Positions 17,927-26,440 are shown, numbered from the stretch's first letter. The stretch is DNA of 64,000 nt from Corynebacterium incognita (GCF_014217255.1 NZ_CP059404.1:2108001-2172000), one strand, 5' to 3'. Program-made: numbers and translations. Notes: a model not told the origin generated them from the letters alone.

Positions 17927-19033
17927 CTAGGGGAGGCGCTTCGTCCACTCTTCGGTGCCGTACTTCTCCGAAACTAACTGCTCGGCTGCGGCGATGTCGG
18001 CGTCGGAAAGCTCCGCCTGCTGTGCGCCGTAACGCGTGGCAAATTCCGTGGCCATAGTGTTAATGATCTCCTCGCGAGACACACCAGTCTGTCGGCGCAG
18101 CGGATCCACGCGCTTCTTCGCTGAGGCTAGTCCCTTGGAAGACACCTTCACCTTGCCGATGCGCAGTACCTCCATCATCTTGTCTGCGTCGATGTCATAG
18201 CTCATGGTCGTGTGGTGCAGCACTGCGTGACGACGCCGCTTCTGGGCCGCACCGCCGATCTTCCCACCGTCGGAGGTGATGTCATTAATCGGGACGTACC
18301 AGGCGTTGACGCCGTGCTTTGCTAGCGCGGCGAGCACCCACTGGTCGAGGTACTCATAGGAGGCCTCGTAGGAGTATCCCGCGACCAAAGAATCCGGCGC
18401 ATAGATGGAATAGGTGATGCAGTTGCCGCCCTCCATGAACATGGCGCCACCACCGGACATGCGGCGCACCGGCGTAATGCCGTGTTTGTCGACACCTTCT
18501 TGGTTCAACTCATTGGAATAGGACTGGTAGCTACCGAACACCACGGCCTTATCGTCCCATTCCCAGAAACGCAGTGTGGGCCCGCGCTCGCCGGAAGCGA
18601 CTTGATTAAGCAGGACTTCGTCGAGGGCCACGTTCACGGGCGTGGGCAGCGCGCCGGGGCGCAGTATCTCCCAGGTGTGGTCGGTGAAGTCAGTGCCGCC
18701 GGCCAAGGCGCGCTTGACGGTGACCGCGAGATTGTGGGTGTTAAAGCCGTGGAGGTGAACCTCGCTATCGATGCGTGTCAGTGCGGCATCGAGGCGGGCC
18801 TCGATGTCAGCGGTTGCTGCGGATAGCGGTGTTCCCACGAGTGCGGGGGAGAGGGCTTCAAAGGCTTCCTCCGGTTCCAGAAAGAAATCGCCTGAGATCT
18901 GGGCCTGTGCCACGGTGTCGGTGGTGGGATCGATGGCGAGGTCCACGACAATCAGCTTGCCGCCGGGGGCCTTGAGCTCGAAGTGGCGTGCGTCGGCGCC
19001 GTTGCTGGGTTTTTCTGTTGTGTTGTTCGACAT
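17927..19033 (-). CDS. lplA: lipoate-protein ligase A with N-terminal accessory domain
   Basis: A 368-residue lipoate-protein ligase, which activates lipoate with ATP and attaches it to lysines of lipoyl domains in 2-oxoacid dehydrogenase and glycine-cleavage complexes. The catalytic domain (about residues 125-340) has VRRMSGGGAMFMEGGN, the lipoyl-AMP binding loop, and GGKIGGAAQKRRRHAVLHH. Residues about 15-110 form a second domain (GGKLIVVDLAID, SGDFFLEPEEAFEAL) that resembles the accessory domain normally found at the C terminus or as a separate LplB protein. It is divergent from the third YjiH gene and is monocistronic. Confidence 0.9.
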   Translation of the reverse strand: MSNNTTEKPSNGADARHFELKAPGGKLIVVDLAIDPTTDTVAQAQISGDFFLEPEEAFEALSPALVGTPLSAATADIEARLDAALTRIDSEVHLHGFNTHNLAVTVKRALAGGTDFTDHTWEILRPGALPTPVNVALDEVLLNQVASGERGPTLRFWEWDDKAVVFGSYQSYSNELNQEGVDKHGITPVRRMSGGGAMFMEGGNCITYSIYAPDSLVAGYSYEASYEYLDQWVLAALAKHGVNAWYVPINDITSDGGKIGGAAQKRRRHAVLHHTTMSYDIDADKMMEVLRIGKVKVSSKGLASAKKRVDPLRRQTGVSREEIINTMATEFATRYGAQQAELSDADIAAAEQLVSEKYGTEEWTKRLP

Positions 19034-19228
19034 AAGTCCAAGGGTACTCGTGGAAAAAGAAAGCGTATGGCCAGCGAAGATAGCGTCAAAAGTGTGATTT
19101 TCTCCGGGAAATTAGACTTGTTAAGTGTGTAAATATATGATGGCTTAAATAGTTTGCATTTCTTGCCCTGTGTGTTTCCGCGATGTGGAAGATCTAGGGC
19201 GAAAATGGGCGGCATAATATACACGGGA

Positions 19229-20629
19229 ATGGAGAGTGGTGCAGTGGGTACGCACGACTCTTTTCTGCCTCCGCTGCCGCCGCGTCAACCGGTCAGTGAA
19301 CCCGAATTCGCGGCGAAGCTACCTGGCGGCACCGGTGCGTGGCGCTTTTACGTTCTCTCCGCCGTAGGCCTCCTTGCGGTATTTGTCCCTTTTCCAGCAA
19401 ACGGGGCCCTCGACGTCCCCGTCGGTCATATCGTGCGGCTTCTCGTGTCCCGTGCGCCGCTGCTTACCGACGCCCTGGTGTTGCTGCTCTGTCTTTACGG
19501 CGTGGCGAGCGCAATTCATCGCCGCTGGAAGAAGAAGCCTACAGCGAGGACGTGGGTGGTGATCATGCAGCTGTTGGCGCTAACTATCGCAGTGCTGCAC
19601 GTGAGCGGGCGCCTGCCTCAAGAGCTGACGGCGAGCTCGATGGTGCCTTTCCTGTGGAATGAGATCGCCGCCAAAGTCGCCTGGTTGATCCCCCTTGGTT
19701 CGCTGGCCGTTGCCTGTCTCGTGGGTTTCGGCTTCTTGGAGTTTTGTGGAGTGCTCCTCGACCCGGTGATGCGCGCGGTCTTCCGCACCCCGGGGCGCGC
19801 GGTGGTGGACGCGGCGACGAGCTTCTTCGGTTCCTATGCCGTGGGAATCATGGTCACTGACAACGTCTACCGGTCTGGAGGGTACACCGCGCGTGACGCC
19901 GCGATTATGGCGACCGGGTTCTCCACGGTGTCCATGTCATTCATGGTGGTAGTCATCAGGGCCTTGGATTTGGAACATCTGGCGTTGCCGTTCTTCACAG
20001 CGACGGTCCTCTCCACGCTCCTCGCCACTATCGTCACCGTACGCATCCCTCCGCTGTCGCGGGTATCGACTGACTTTTACGAGCATGCCGACGCACTCCC
20101 CGACACCGTGGTGTACACCTCGCGCTTTCAAGCTGCATGGCGCACCGCGCTGCGAGTGTTGGACGCCGCGCCGGGTTGTCATCTGGTCATGTGGCACTTC
20201 CTGCGTGGCGCGGTGTGCATGGCCGCCCGGGTCATCCCGGGCATTCTGGCGGTGGGGACCTTGGCGTTGCTGGTTGCTCGCCATACTCCAGTTTTCGAGT
20301 GGCTGGGCTACTTCTTCGTCCCTGTGGCGTGGGCGGTGCGCCTGCCCGAGCCAGTCTTGGCCGGCGAGGCGCTCGCCGCCGGGTTGGCAGAGATGGCGCT
20401 GGCGGGGTGGGCAGTGGGAGCACATGACAGCGTCGTCCTGCGCTTTGTCGTGGGCGTGGCGTCCATCTCGGGAGTGGTCTTCTTTTCAGGAGTGGTACCC
20501 TGCGTCCTGGCTTCCAAGATTCCTTTGTCGATCCGAGACATGGTCATCGTGTGGCTCCAGCGAGTGGTTTTCACGGTGTTTTTAGTGACTCCCTTTGCAA
20601 ACCTGTACCTTGTTGCGCCACTTGTGTAA
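19229..20629 (+). CDS. YjiH family membrane protein (third paralogue)
   Basis: A 466-residue YjiH-family protein with about ten hydrophobic segments. It shares FRTPGRAVVDAATSFFGSY, GGYTARDAAI and HTPVFEWLGYFF with the copies at 11034 and 12470. It is the most divergent of the three: its TPGR block reads AVVDAATSFFGSY rather than SA(I/V)DAVASFVGSYS. I start at ATG 19229 (MESGAVGTHD). GTG 19244, with GGAG nine bases ahead, is a good alternative, and an upstream ATG at 19154 adds residues that do not match the paralogues. It converges with the merR-like gene 24 bp downstream. Confidence 0.82.
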   Translation: MESGAVGTHDSFLPPLPPRQPVSEPEFAAKLPGGTGAWRFYVLSAVGLLAVFVPFPANGALDVPVGHIVRLLVSRAPLLTDALVLLLCLYGVASAIHRRWKKKPTARTWVVIMQLLALTIAVLHVSGRLPQELTASSMVPFLWNEIAAKVAWLIPLGSLAVACLVGFGFLEFCGVLLDPVMRAVFRTPGRAVVDAATSFFGSYAVGIMVTDNVYRSGGYTARDAAIMATGFSTVSMSFMVVVIRALDLEHLALPFFTATVLSTLLATIVTVRIPPLSRVSTDFYEHADALPDTVVYTSRFQAAWRTALRVLDAAPGCHLVMWHFLRGAVCMAARVIPGILAVGTLALLVARHTPVFEWLGYFFVPVAWAVRLPEPVLAGEALAAGLAEMALAGWAVGAHDSVVLRFVVGVASISGVVFFSGVVPCVLASKIPLSIRDMVIVWLQRVVFTVFLVTPFANLYLVAPLV

Positions 20630-20652
20630 TGAGGCGTCTGGGCGTTCCAGTG

Positions 20653-21087
20653 CTAACTGGAGTGGGGAGTTGCGTCGAGATCGGCAAGGAATTCTTTGGC
20701 ATACGAGAGCTTGCGTTGCAAGGTCTCGTAGCTCTGCAAGGCGCGTTCGGTGATGTTCTTTTTGACTTTCTTTGCGTCGGCAACGTCCTGTGCGTCGATA
20801 GCTGCCTGCGAGGAGGCGGCTGCTGTCAACGTCTCAGAGGCGGTGATGTAGGCGCGCATGTCGTCGAGGCTGAAGCCTAGTGGCTTCATTCGGCGAATGA
20901 GTTTAAGGCGTCGAAAATCTAGCTCTGAATATAAGCGAAAACCGCCCGCGGTTCGCTGGGACGGGGAGACGAGTCCGACGTGATCGTAGTGCCGAAGGGT
21001 GGGTATCGAGATGCCAGTAGCTTCTGAAACTTCTCCGATTTTCATCCCTGACGGCGTCTGGTGGCCGGTGTTTGTTGCTGAGGGCAC
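20653..21087 (-). CDS. MerR family transcriptional regulator
   Basis: A 144-residue MerR-type activator. The winged helix-turn-helix is at residues 15-80: MKIGEVSEATGISIPTLRHYD, then the wing QRTAGGFRLYSELDFRRLKLI. A helical dimerisation segment follows. The effector-binding end is short and lacks a cysteine cluster, so it is not a mercury or copper sensor. The start is GTG 21087, preceded by AAAGGT. It is divergent from the SulP transporter gene and is the likely regulator of that gene. Confidence 0.9.
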   Translation of the reverse strand: MPSATNTGHQTPSGMKIGEVSEATGISIPTLRHYDHVGLVSPSQRTAGGFRLYSELDFRRLKLIRRMKPLGFSLDDMRAYITASETLTAAASSQAAIDAQDVADAKKVKKNITERALQSYETLQRKLSYAKEFLADLDATPHSS

Positions 21088-21175
21088 GGTTTTACCTTTA
21101 ATTAGTTCGCAACCTCTAGGGGCTGGGGTTCAATTTGCGCGAATTTTGTTCCTTCCGTAATCTTAGCGAAGTTCA

Positions 21176-21197
21176 AAACCTGAAGTTGCTTTAGGGT
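21176..21197. promoter_or_regulatory. imperfect dyad between merR-like and sulP genes
   Basis: AACCTGAAG and TTTAGGGTT form an imperfect inverted repeat (AACCnnAA arms) in the 143 bp divergent promoter region. Its placement suits a MerR-type operator for the SulP gene. This is a weak, visual call. Confidence 0.25.
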
Positions 21198-21230
21198 TAG
21201 TGTCATTCCGTCCGCTGTGAGGAGATTTCT

Positions 21231-22745
21231 TTGAGCACTGTTTTGCGACCCCAGCACAACTCCGATTCGTTATCTGTCGTCAGCTCTTTCCGGGAGGCGT
21301 TTTCCTCGCCCCAACGCCTCCGAATCGAAGTTTTAGGCGGCCTTGCTGTGGCTTTGGCGCTTATCCCTGAAGCCATCGCTTTTTCAATTGTCGCCAATGT
21401 TGATCCTGCCGTAGGCCTCTACGCCTCCGCGCTGCTCGCTATGGTCATCGCTTTGACGGGTGGGCGTCCAGCCATGATTTCGGCGGCAACTGGCGCGATC
21501 GCGCTCGTCGTGGCACCAGTTGCTATTCAATATGGGATGGACTACCTCATCGCCACAGTGTTACTGGGAGGAGTGTTCCAGGTGCTGTTGGGCTTCATCG
21601 GAGTGGCCAAACTGCAGAGGTTTATTCCGCGCTCGGTGATGCTCGGTTTTGTTAACGCCTTGGGAATCCTCATTTTTACGGCGCAACTCCCACATCTCGT
21701 AGACGTCCCCTGGGCCGTTTATCCTTTGGTTGCCTTGGGAATAGCGGTTATGATTTTCTGGCCCAAATTCACCACTGCGGTGCCTGCACCCTTGGTGACG
21801 ATTGTGCTCGTCGCCCTTGTCGCAATCGGTAGCGGAGCGCAGGTGCCGCAGGTGTCGGATATGGGGCAGCTGCCGGACTCGTTGCCTTCCTTCTTTGTAC
21901 CTGACGTGCCATTGACGGTAGAAACTCTCCGCATCATCGCGCCCTATTCCTTGGGCTTCGCCGTGGTGGGGCTCATGGAGTCTCTCATGACGGCCAAGCT
22001 AGTGGACGGTATCACGGATACACACTCGAATAAGACGCGCGAGTCCATCGGCCAGGGTATCGGCAATATCGTCCAGTCTTTCTTCGGTGGTATGGGCGGC
22101 TGCGCCATGATTGGCCAGACGATGATCAACGTCAAGGAGTCCGGAGCCCGAACCCGCTTGTCGACGTTCGTGGCCGGCGCAGCATTGCTGGCATTCTTGG
22201 TCTTTGCAGGCGACGTCGTGGGGCTCATCCCGATGGCAGCGCTCGTCGGCATCATGGTGATGGTGTCCATTGGTACGGTGAACTGGCACTCGGTGCACCC
22301 GAGGACACTCAAGCTGATGCCTTTAAGCGAAACCATCACGATGTTGGTCACGGTCATCGCGACGCTCGTGACACACAACCTGGCCGTGGGGGTCATCCTG
22401 GGCGTGCTTACCGCGATGGTGATGTTCGCACGCCGTGTCGCGCACTTGGTCTCCGTGGAAAAGGTCGTCGTGGGAGGACAAACTGCTACTTACCGGGTGA
22501 CTGGCCAGCTGTTCTGGGCATCCTCCAACGACCTGGTCTATAGCTTTGACTACTCCGACCCCTCTGAGCATGTCGTTGTTGATCTCACCGCTGCGGAGAT
22601 CTGGGACGCGTCGACGGTGGCCACGCTGGATTCTATCCGCCACAAGTATGAAACTCGTGGCGCCACGGTCGAATTCATCGGACTTGACGGCGCCAGCAAG
22701 GCCCGACTCGAGTCTCTCAGCGGAAGGCTGGGGGAGGACGGCTAG
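21231..22745 (+). CDS. SulP family anion transporter with STAS domain
   Basis: A 504-residue SulP-family carrier (sulfate, bicarbonate or another anion). The membrane part (about residues 30-400) begins GGLAVALALIPEAIAFSIV and contains the conserved ESLMTAKLVDGITDT and GGMGGCAMIGQTMINVKSGA-type stretch (GQTMINVKESGARTR here). A cytoplasmic STAS domain fills about residues 405-500 (VVVDLTAAEIWDASTVATLD). The start is TTG 21231 with GAGGAG six bases ahead. Control by the divergent MerR protein is likely. Substrate is not resolved; the intact STAS domain and length resemble BicA-like bicarbonate carriers. Confidence 0.9.
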   Translation: MSTVLRPQHNSDSLSVVSSFREAFSSPQRLRIEVLGGLAVALALIPEAIAFSIVANVDPAVGLYASALLAMVIALTGGRPAMISAATGAIALVVAPVAIQYGMDYLIATVLLGGVFQVLLGFIGVAKLQRFIPRSVMLGFVNALGILIFTAQLPHLVDVPWAVYPLVALGIAVMIFWPKFTTAVPAPLVTIVLVALVAIGSGAQVPQVSDMGQLPDSLPSFFVPDVPLTVETLRIIAPYSLGFAVVGLMESLMTAKLVDGITDTHSNKTRESIGQGIGNIVQSFFGGMGGCAMIGQTMINVKESGARTRLSTFVAGAALLAFLVFAGDVVGLIPMAALVGIMVMVSIGTVNWHSVHPRTLKLMPLSETITMLVTVIATLVTHNLAVGVILGVLTAMVMFARRVAHLVSVEKVVVGGQTATYRVTGQLFWASSNDLVYSFDYSDPSEHVVVDLTAAEIWDASTVATLDSIRHKYETRGATVEFIGLDGASKARLESLSGRLGEDG

Positions 22746-22770
22746 GCGAGGGCGGCGAGCGTCGCCTAGC
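22741..22770. terminator. bidirectional hairpin between sulP and hutG
   Basis: GCTAGGCGA (22741-22749) pairs perfectly with TCGCCTAGC (22762-22770). The stem covers the end of both convergent genes. It has no long T-tract, so termination strength is uncertain. Confidence 0.55.
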
Positions 22771-23791
22771 GCTGGCTGGCGGAGGCGTGGGCGGTGACGA
22801 TGTCATCGATGAGGCGCGCCGCCACCTTGGCTGTGCGCTCGTCGATGTCGAAGGAGGGGTTGAGCTCGACGACGTCGACAAGCCGGAGTTTGCCCGTCTT
22901 GGCAATGGCGATGGCCATCGCACGGATGTGTTCCAGAGACACACCGAGCGCGGCTGGGGCGGACACACCCGGTGCGACGCTCGCGGCCAAGACATCGAGG
23001 TCGATGCTCAGGTGGAGAGCGTCCTTGCCGCTGGCCATCTGACGGGCTAGTGCCGCGGCCTCCTTGATGGGCATATCTGCCAGATCCTCATCCAACACCA
23101 CGCGCACCCCGAGCTTCTTAGCGGTGGCGAACAGCGCCGCGGTGTTATTGGGCTTGGAAATACCCGCCACGCTGTAGTCGAAGCCCCGGCCCACCAGCTG
23201 TGCGATCTGCAAGAACGGGGTACCAGAAGTGGGTTGATCTGCCGCGCGGAGATCGAAGTGCGCATCCAAGTTGATAATGCCCAGCGGCTGCTCCTCATTG
23301 CCGCGGTAGGCGCCCCGATGGGAGCCAAAAGCGGTTTCGTGTCCGCCGCCCAGGACCACCGTGAGGAAGCCTTGGCGGTAGAGCGCCTCCACGCGGTTCG
23401 ACAGTTCCTCGTGCGCGCCTTCGAGGTCAGTGCCCTGCGTAGTCACGGTGCCCGCGTCGTAGCGCGGGAAAGAATCGTGCACCGCCAATCCGCCCAGGGC
23501 CGCGCGCAGGTGCTCGGGACCAGCCACCGCGCCAGCGCGTCCGTGGTTGCGGCGTACCCCCTCGTCGGAGGCAAAGCCTAAAACCGCCACCTTGTCCGCT
23601 GGGACTCCGGGGGCTTCGGGGGTTGAGTCCGTGCCGGAGGCAGAGGAAAAGACGTCGTCTGTGCGCACGACCGAGTGCCAGCGCGCGTGCTCCGCACCGG
23701 GACCGTCATTGCGGCCCTCCCACGGCTGAGCGGGCGAGTACAGGGGAGCGGAGCTGGTCGTGTTGTTGGCAGAAGCAGGCGAATCGTTCAT
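22766..23791 (-). CDS. hutG: formimidoylglutamase
   Basis: HutG hydrolyses N-formimidoyl-L-glutamate to glutamate and formamide, the last step of histidine degradation. It is a 341-residue ureohydrolase (arginase fold) with the manganese ligands in GGGHETAFG, NLDAHFDLR and SIDLDVLAAS. The stretch VAPGVSAPA after the last motif is typical of HutG rather than agmatinase. The N-terminal 60 residues are Ser/Thr-rich linker. I use ATG 23791 (MNDSPAS); the frame opens six codons earlier at 23809. It lies apart from hutHUI on the opposite strand, next to the permease. Confidence 0.9.
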   Translation of the reverse strand: MNDSPASANNTTSSAPLYSPAQPWEGRNDGPGAEHARWHSVVRTDDVFSSASGTDSTPEAPGVPADKVAVLGFASDEGVRRNHGRAGAVAGPEHLRAALGGLAVHDSFPRYDAGTVTTQGTDLEGAHEELSNRVEALYRQGFLTVVLGGGHETAFGSHRGAYRGNEEQPLGIINLDAHFDLRAADQPTSGTPFLQIAQLVGRGFDYSVAGISKPNNTAALFATAKKLGVRVVLDEDLADMPIKEAAALARQMASGKDALHLSIDLDVLAASVAPGVSAPAALGVSLEHIRAMAIAIAKTGKLRLVDVVELNPSFDIDERTAKVAARLIDDIVTAHASASQR

Positions 23792-23854
23792 GTGCCCAAG
23801 GGTAGGCAAAACCGCGCCACCATGGTGGTGACGCGGTGTGTTAGCTACGTCTCT

Positions 23855-25306
23855 TTAAGACTGGGCGGCGCGGGATTCGGCGTCTTCGGCTTCGGCTGCC
23901 GCGGTGTACGCGGCGTCGAAACGCTGACGCCCAGTGGCGTAGTACAGCACCGTCATGATGACGGTGAAGGAAACTCCGACAGCAAGTGCCATGTGATAGT
24001 CCGACTGCCAGACCATGATTCCGAAAGTAAACAGGATGAAAGCGATGGCGAAATACTGCCCATACGGCCAGAACGGGACGGAGTACTGCAGCCCACGCTC
24101 TTCCTCGTTGGTCATCCTGCGGCGGGAAGCCACCTGGGCCAACAGGATCATAAGCCAGACAAAGATGGTGGCAAAAGTGGCCAGGGAGGCGACGATTTCA
24201 AAGACCCGCTCCGGCAACATGGCGTTGAGCACGACGCCGACGACCAACACAATGAGCAAGATGACAGTGGTCATGACGGGGACACCACGGACGGTCTTTG
24301 CCATGACCTGCGGGGCCAGGTTTTGCTTGGCCAGGCCGGTCAAGACCCGGCCGGCGCCGAAGAGGTCAGCGTTGATCGCGGACAACGCGGCGGTAATCAC
24401 CACGACGTTGAGCAACGCCGCGGCCCAGTTGATGCCCAACGTGGAGAAGATCTGGACGAACGGGGAGGCCTCGCCGTCGATGCTGCGCCACGGGTTGATG
24501 AGAAGGATCACCAGGATAGCCAGGACGTAGAACAGCAGGATGCGAACCGGGACGGTATTGACCGCCTTGGGCACAGACTTCGCGGGATCCTCGGCCTCAG
24601 AGCCGGCCACGCCGATGATTTCCGTGCCGCCGAACGCGAAGAGAACAAGGATGAAGGAAGCGGCCATGCCCGACAGGCCGTTAGGGAAGAAGCCGCCGTC
24701 GTTAGTGAGGTTGGCAAAGCCACCCACGTCGCCCTCGCCGAGGTTGAACATGACGATGGCCGCGCCGCCGGCGATCATGGCGACGACCGCCGTGACCTTG
24801 ATGATGGTGAAAGCGAACTCCAGCTCGCCGAAGGCTTTCACCATGGCCAGGTTGGCAGCACCGACAATCAGCAGGGTAACGGCGACCCAGACCCAGGAAT
24901 CAGTATCGGGGAACCAAAAGCCCATGTACATGCTGATAGCTGTGAGATCCGCGAGGCAGACGATCACCATCTCAAAGGCGAACATCCAGCCGGTGATGTA
25001 TCCGGCCCAGCCGCCCAAATAGCGTCGGGAGTATTCAGCGAACGAACCGGTGATGGGGTTGCGTACAGACATCTCGCCCAGCGCGCGGAGCATGAAGTAC
25101 ACCACCGCGCCGCCGAGGAGGTACACCAGCAATACCGAAGGTCCCGCGGCCTGGATGGCGCTGGCGGAGCCGTAGAACAAACCGGTGCCGATCGCGGAGC
25201 CCAGCGCAATGAAGTGCAGGTGGCGGTGCGACAAGCCAGGGGCTTTAGTTGTCGACGACTTCGTGGTCCGCGCCGTGGCGGACGAGGCTTGGCGTGAAGC
25301 GCTCAC
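23855..25306 (-). CDS. amino acid permease (AAT family), probable histidine permease
   Basis: A 483-residue amino acid permease of the AAT branch of the APC superfamily with 12 hydrophobic segments. The family signature is LHFIALGSAIGTGLFYGSA, followed by GEMSVRNPITGSFAEYSRRYLG. Its position between hutG and hutR suggests histidine as the substrate, as in ProY/HutT-type permeases; the sequence alone cannot show this. GTG 25306 follows AAGGAG with seven bases between. The leader upstream is long, carries three 9 bp repeats, a structured segment and an intrinsic terminator, which suggests control by premature termination. Confidence 0.88.
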   Translation of the reverse strand: MSASRQASSATARTTKSSTTKAPGLSHRHLHFIALGSAIGTGLFYGSASAIQAAGPSVLLVYLLGGAVVYFMLRALGEMSVRNPITGSFAEYSRRYLGGWAGYITGWMFAFEMVIVCLADLTAISMYMGFWFPDTDSWVWVAVTLLIVGAANLAMVKAFGELEFAFTIIKVTAVVAMIAGGAAIVMFNLGEGDVGGFANLTNDGGFFPNGLSGMAASFILVLFAFGGTEIIGVAGSEAEDPAKSVPKAVNTVPVRILLFYVLAILVILLINPWRSIDGEASPFVQIFSTLGINWAAALLNVVVITAALSAINADLFGAGRVLTGLAKQNLAPQVMAKTVRGVPVMTTVILLIVLVVGVVLNAMLPERVFEIVASLATFATIFVWLMILLAQVASRRRMTNEEERGLQYSVPFWPYGQYFAIAFILFTFGIMVWQSDYHMALAVGVSFTVIMTVLYYATGRQRFDAAYTAAAEAEDAESRAAQS

Positions 25307-25323
25307 CGTGAAACTCCTTGAAT

Positions 25324-25350
25324 GATGTGAAAGATGTGAAAGATGTGAAA
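25324..25350 (-). repeat. three tandem copies of a 9 bp unit in the permease leader
   Basis: GATGTGAAA occurs three times without interruption, 18 to 44 bases upstream of the permease start codon. Read on the transcript it is TTTCACATC three times. Such a run is prone to slipped-strand copy-number change close to a ribosome binding site. Confidence 0.85.
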
Positions 25351-25405
25351 GTGGGTCGGATTACAATATTGGGGTCATGCCCGAACGTGGGGAAGCATAA
25401 TCTGG

Positions 25406-25452
25406 AAATAAAAAACAGCCCCTCCGCGCGGGATTTTCCGCGCAGGGGACTG
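25406..25452 (-). terminator. intrinsic terminator inside the permease leader
   Basis: On the minus strand a GC-rich hairpin (CAG, CCCC, T and GCGCGG on one side, pairing with 25438-25452) is followed by TTTTTTATTT. It lies about 100 bases before the permease start, with no gene upstream that it could end, so it reads as an attenuator. Confidence 0.75.
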
Positions 25453-25454
25453 TA

Positions 25455-25515
25455 GGGGAACTGTCGCCGTCTACCTTCATCGTGAGGGCTTGTACTTAGA
25501 CGGCGGGCGTTCCCC
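25455..25515 (-). ncRNA. structured 5' leader element of unknown class
   Basis: Two nested 7 bp helices are visible: GGGGAAC (25455-25461) with GTTCCCC (25509-25515), and CCGTCTA (25467-25473) with TAGACGG (25497-25503). Five-base internal loops separate them and a 23-base terminal loop caps them. The element sits just 5' of the terminator at 25406-25452 on the permease transcript. I compared it by eye with T-box, lysine, glycine, SAM-IV, ydaO and TPP consensus features and found no match. Confidence 0.5.
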
Positions 25516-25592
25516 GCGAAGGATGATGCTGGGTGGAAACCCAAACCAAGTTCGAAAGCATGTGGTTTACTGTACACCCAGACTGGGAATTA

Positions 25593-25626
25593 TGCACATC
25601 GGTGTAAAAAATTGTGTGTTTGTGCA
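25593..25626. promoter_or_regulatory. inverted repeat in the hutR/permease divergent promoter
   Basis: TGCACA (25593-25598) and TGTGCA (25621-25626) form a widely spaced inverted repeat around an A/T-rich stretch. On the minus strand CATAAT here could be the -10 box of the permease leader. It may be an IclR-type operator; it does not match the HutR box seen at 10907. Confidence 0.3.
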
Positions 25627-25645
25627 CTGAGAGGGAGACATTTTA

Positions 25646-26440
25646 ATGACCGCTTCACCCGCGACATCCAAGCCGCAAGTTCCCGCCGCACGCAACACTT
25701 TGCGCATCCTCGCACTACTGAGCACTATCGACGTCCCCGTCTCTGCAGCTCGCATCCGTGCGGAGTTGGAGCTCCCGCGCTCGAGTACCTATCACCTGCT
25801 CAATGAAATGGTGGACGCGGGGTTCGTGGTGTACCTGCCCGAAACTAAGACGTACGGGTTGGGGCTGGCCGCATACTCCATGGCTGCCGCCTATTCCACG
25901 CAGCAGCCACTGGTCCGGCTTGCGGACAAGTATCTGAAATCCGTGGCTGAGGACCTGTCGGGATCCGCGCACTTGTCGCGCCTGGTGGGGCAGGAGATCG
26001 TCTACCTGCAGGAGATTCGCGCCACCGGTGCGCCCTCGCTGATTACGGAGGTTGGGGTGCACCTGCCAGCCTTGCAGACGGCGTCGGGGCGCGTGTTGCT
26101 CGCCCATTTGCCGTCGGTGCAAGCGCGCGCAACATTTGACGGAATGTCTCCCCTCGTGCGGGAGCTCTACAACGGTTCGCCGTTGACCTATGGCGAGTTC
26201 GCCACGGTGATGGGCACTATCCGCGAGGCCGGCTGGGCAGAGGAAGTGGAGTCGGTGAGTAGGGGACAGGCCTCGGTAGCCGTTCCGGTATTTGACCACC
26301 TCGAGCGCCCGGCGGCCGCCTTGGCCGTGACCGCGCGGGTTGACGCCATGGGGAGCGAGACCATCGCGGGCGTCGCCAAGCAATTGGGCGACATCGCGTC
26401 TGTGATTTCAGACAAGATGTACGGGCGTGGTCGTGCCTAG
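25646..26440 (+). CDS. hutR: IclR family regulator of histidine utilisation
   Basis: A 264-residue IclR-type regulator. The N-terminal winged helix covers residues about 15-75 (TLRILALLSTIDVPVSAARI, LELPRSSTYHLLNEMVDAGF). The effector-binding domain follows, with GSAHLSRLVGQEIVYLQEI and SVAVPVFDHLERPAAALAVT. It stands between the permease and hutH and is divergent from the permease. That context, known for HutR of C. resistens, is the basis for the symbol. GAGGGAG lies nine bases before the ATG. It is 123 bp from hutH with no terminator between, so some read-through into hutH is possible. Confidence 0.85.
   Translation: MTASPATSKPQVPAARNTLRILALLSTIDVPVSAARIRAELELPRSSTYHLLNEMVDAGFVVYLPETKTYGLGLAAYSMAAAYSTQQPLVRLADKYLKSVAEDLSGSAHLSRLVGQEIVYLQEIRATGAPSLITEVGVHLPALQTASGRVLLAHLPSVQARATFDGMSPLVRELYNGSPLTYGEFATVMGTIREAGWAEEVESVSRGQASVAVPVFDHLERPAAALAVTARVDAMGSETIAGVAKQLGDIASVISDKMYGRGRA

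Noticed and set aside
23675..25297. 540-codon open frame on the plus strand
   Set aside because: It runs antisense through hutG and the permease gene and has the charged, repetitive composition of a shadow frame.
25245..25577. 110-codon minus-strand frame covering the permease leader
   Set aside because: It overlaps the permease start in another frame and spans a terminator and structured RNA. Its product has no recognisable features.
25400..25580. T-box or known riboswitch class for the permease leader
   Set aside because: The T-box sequence (TGGNACCGCG) and the conserved cores of TPP, lysine, glycine, SAM-IV and ydaO elements were looked for and not found.
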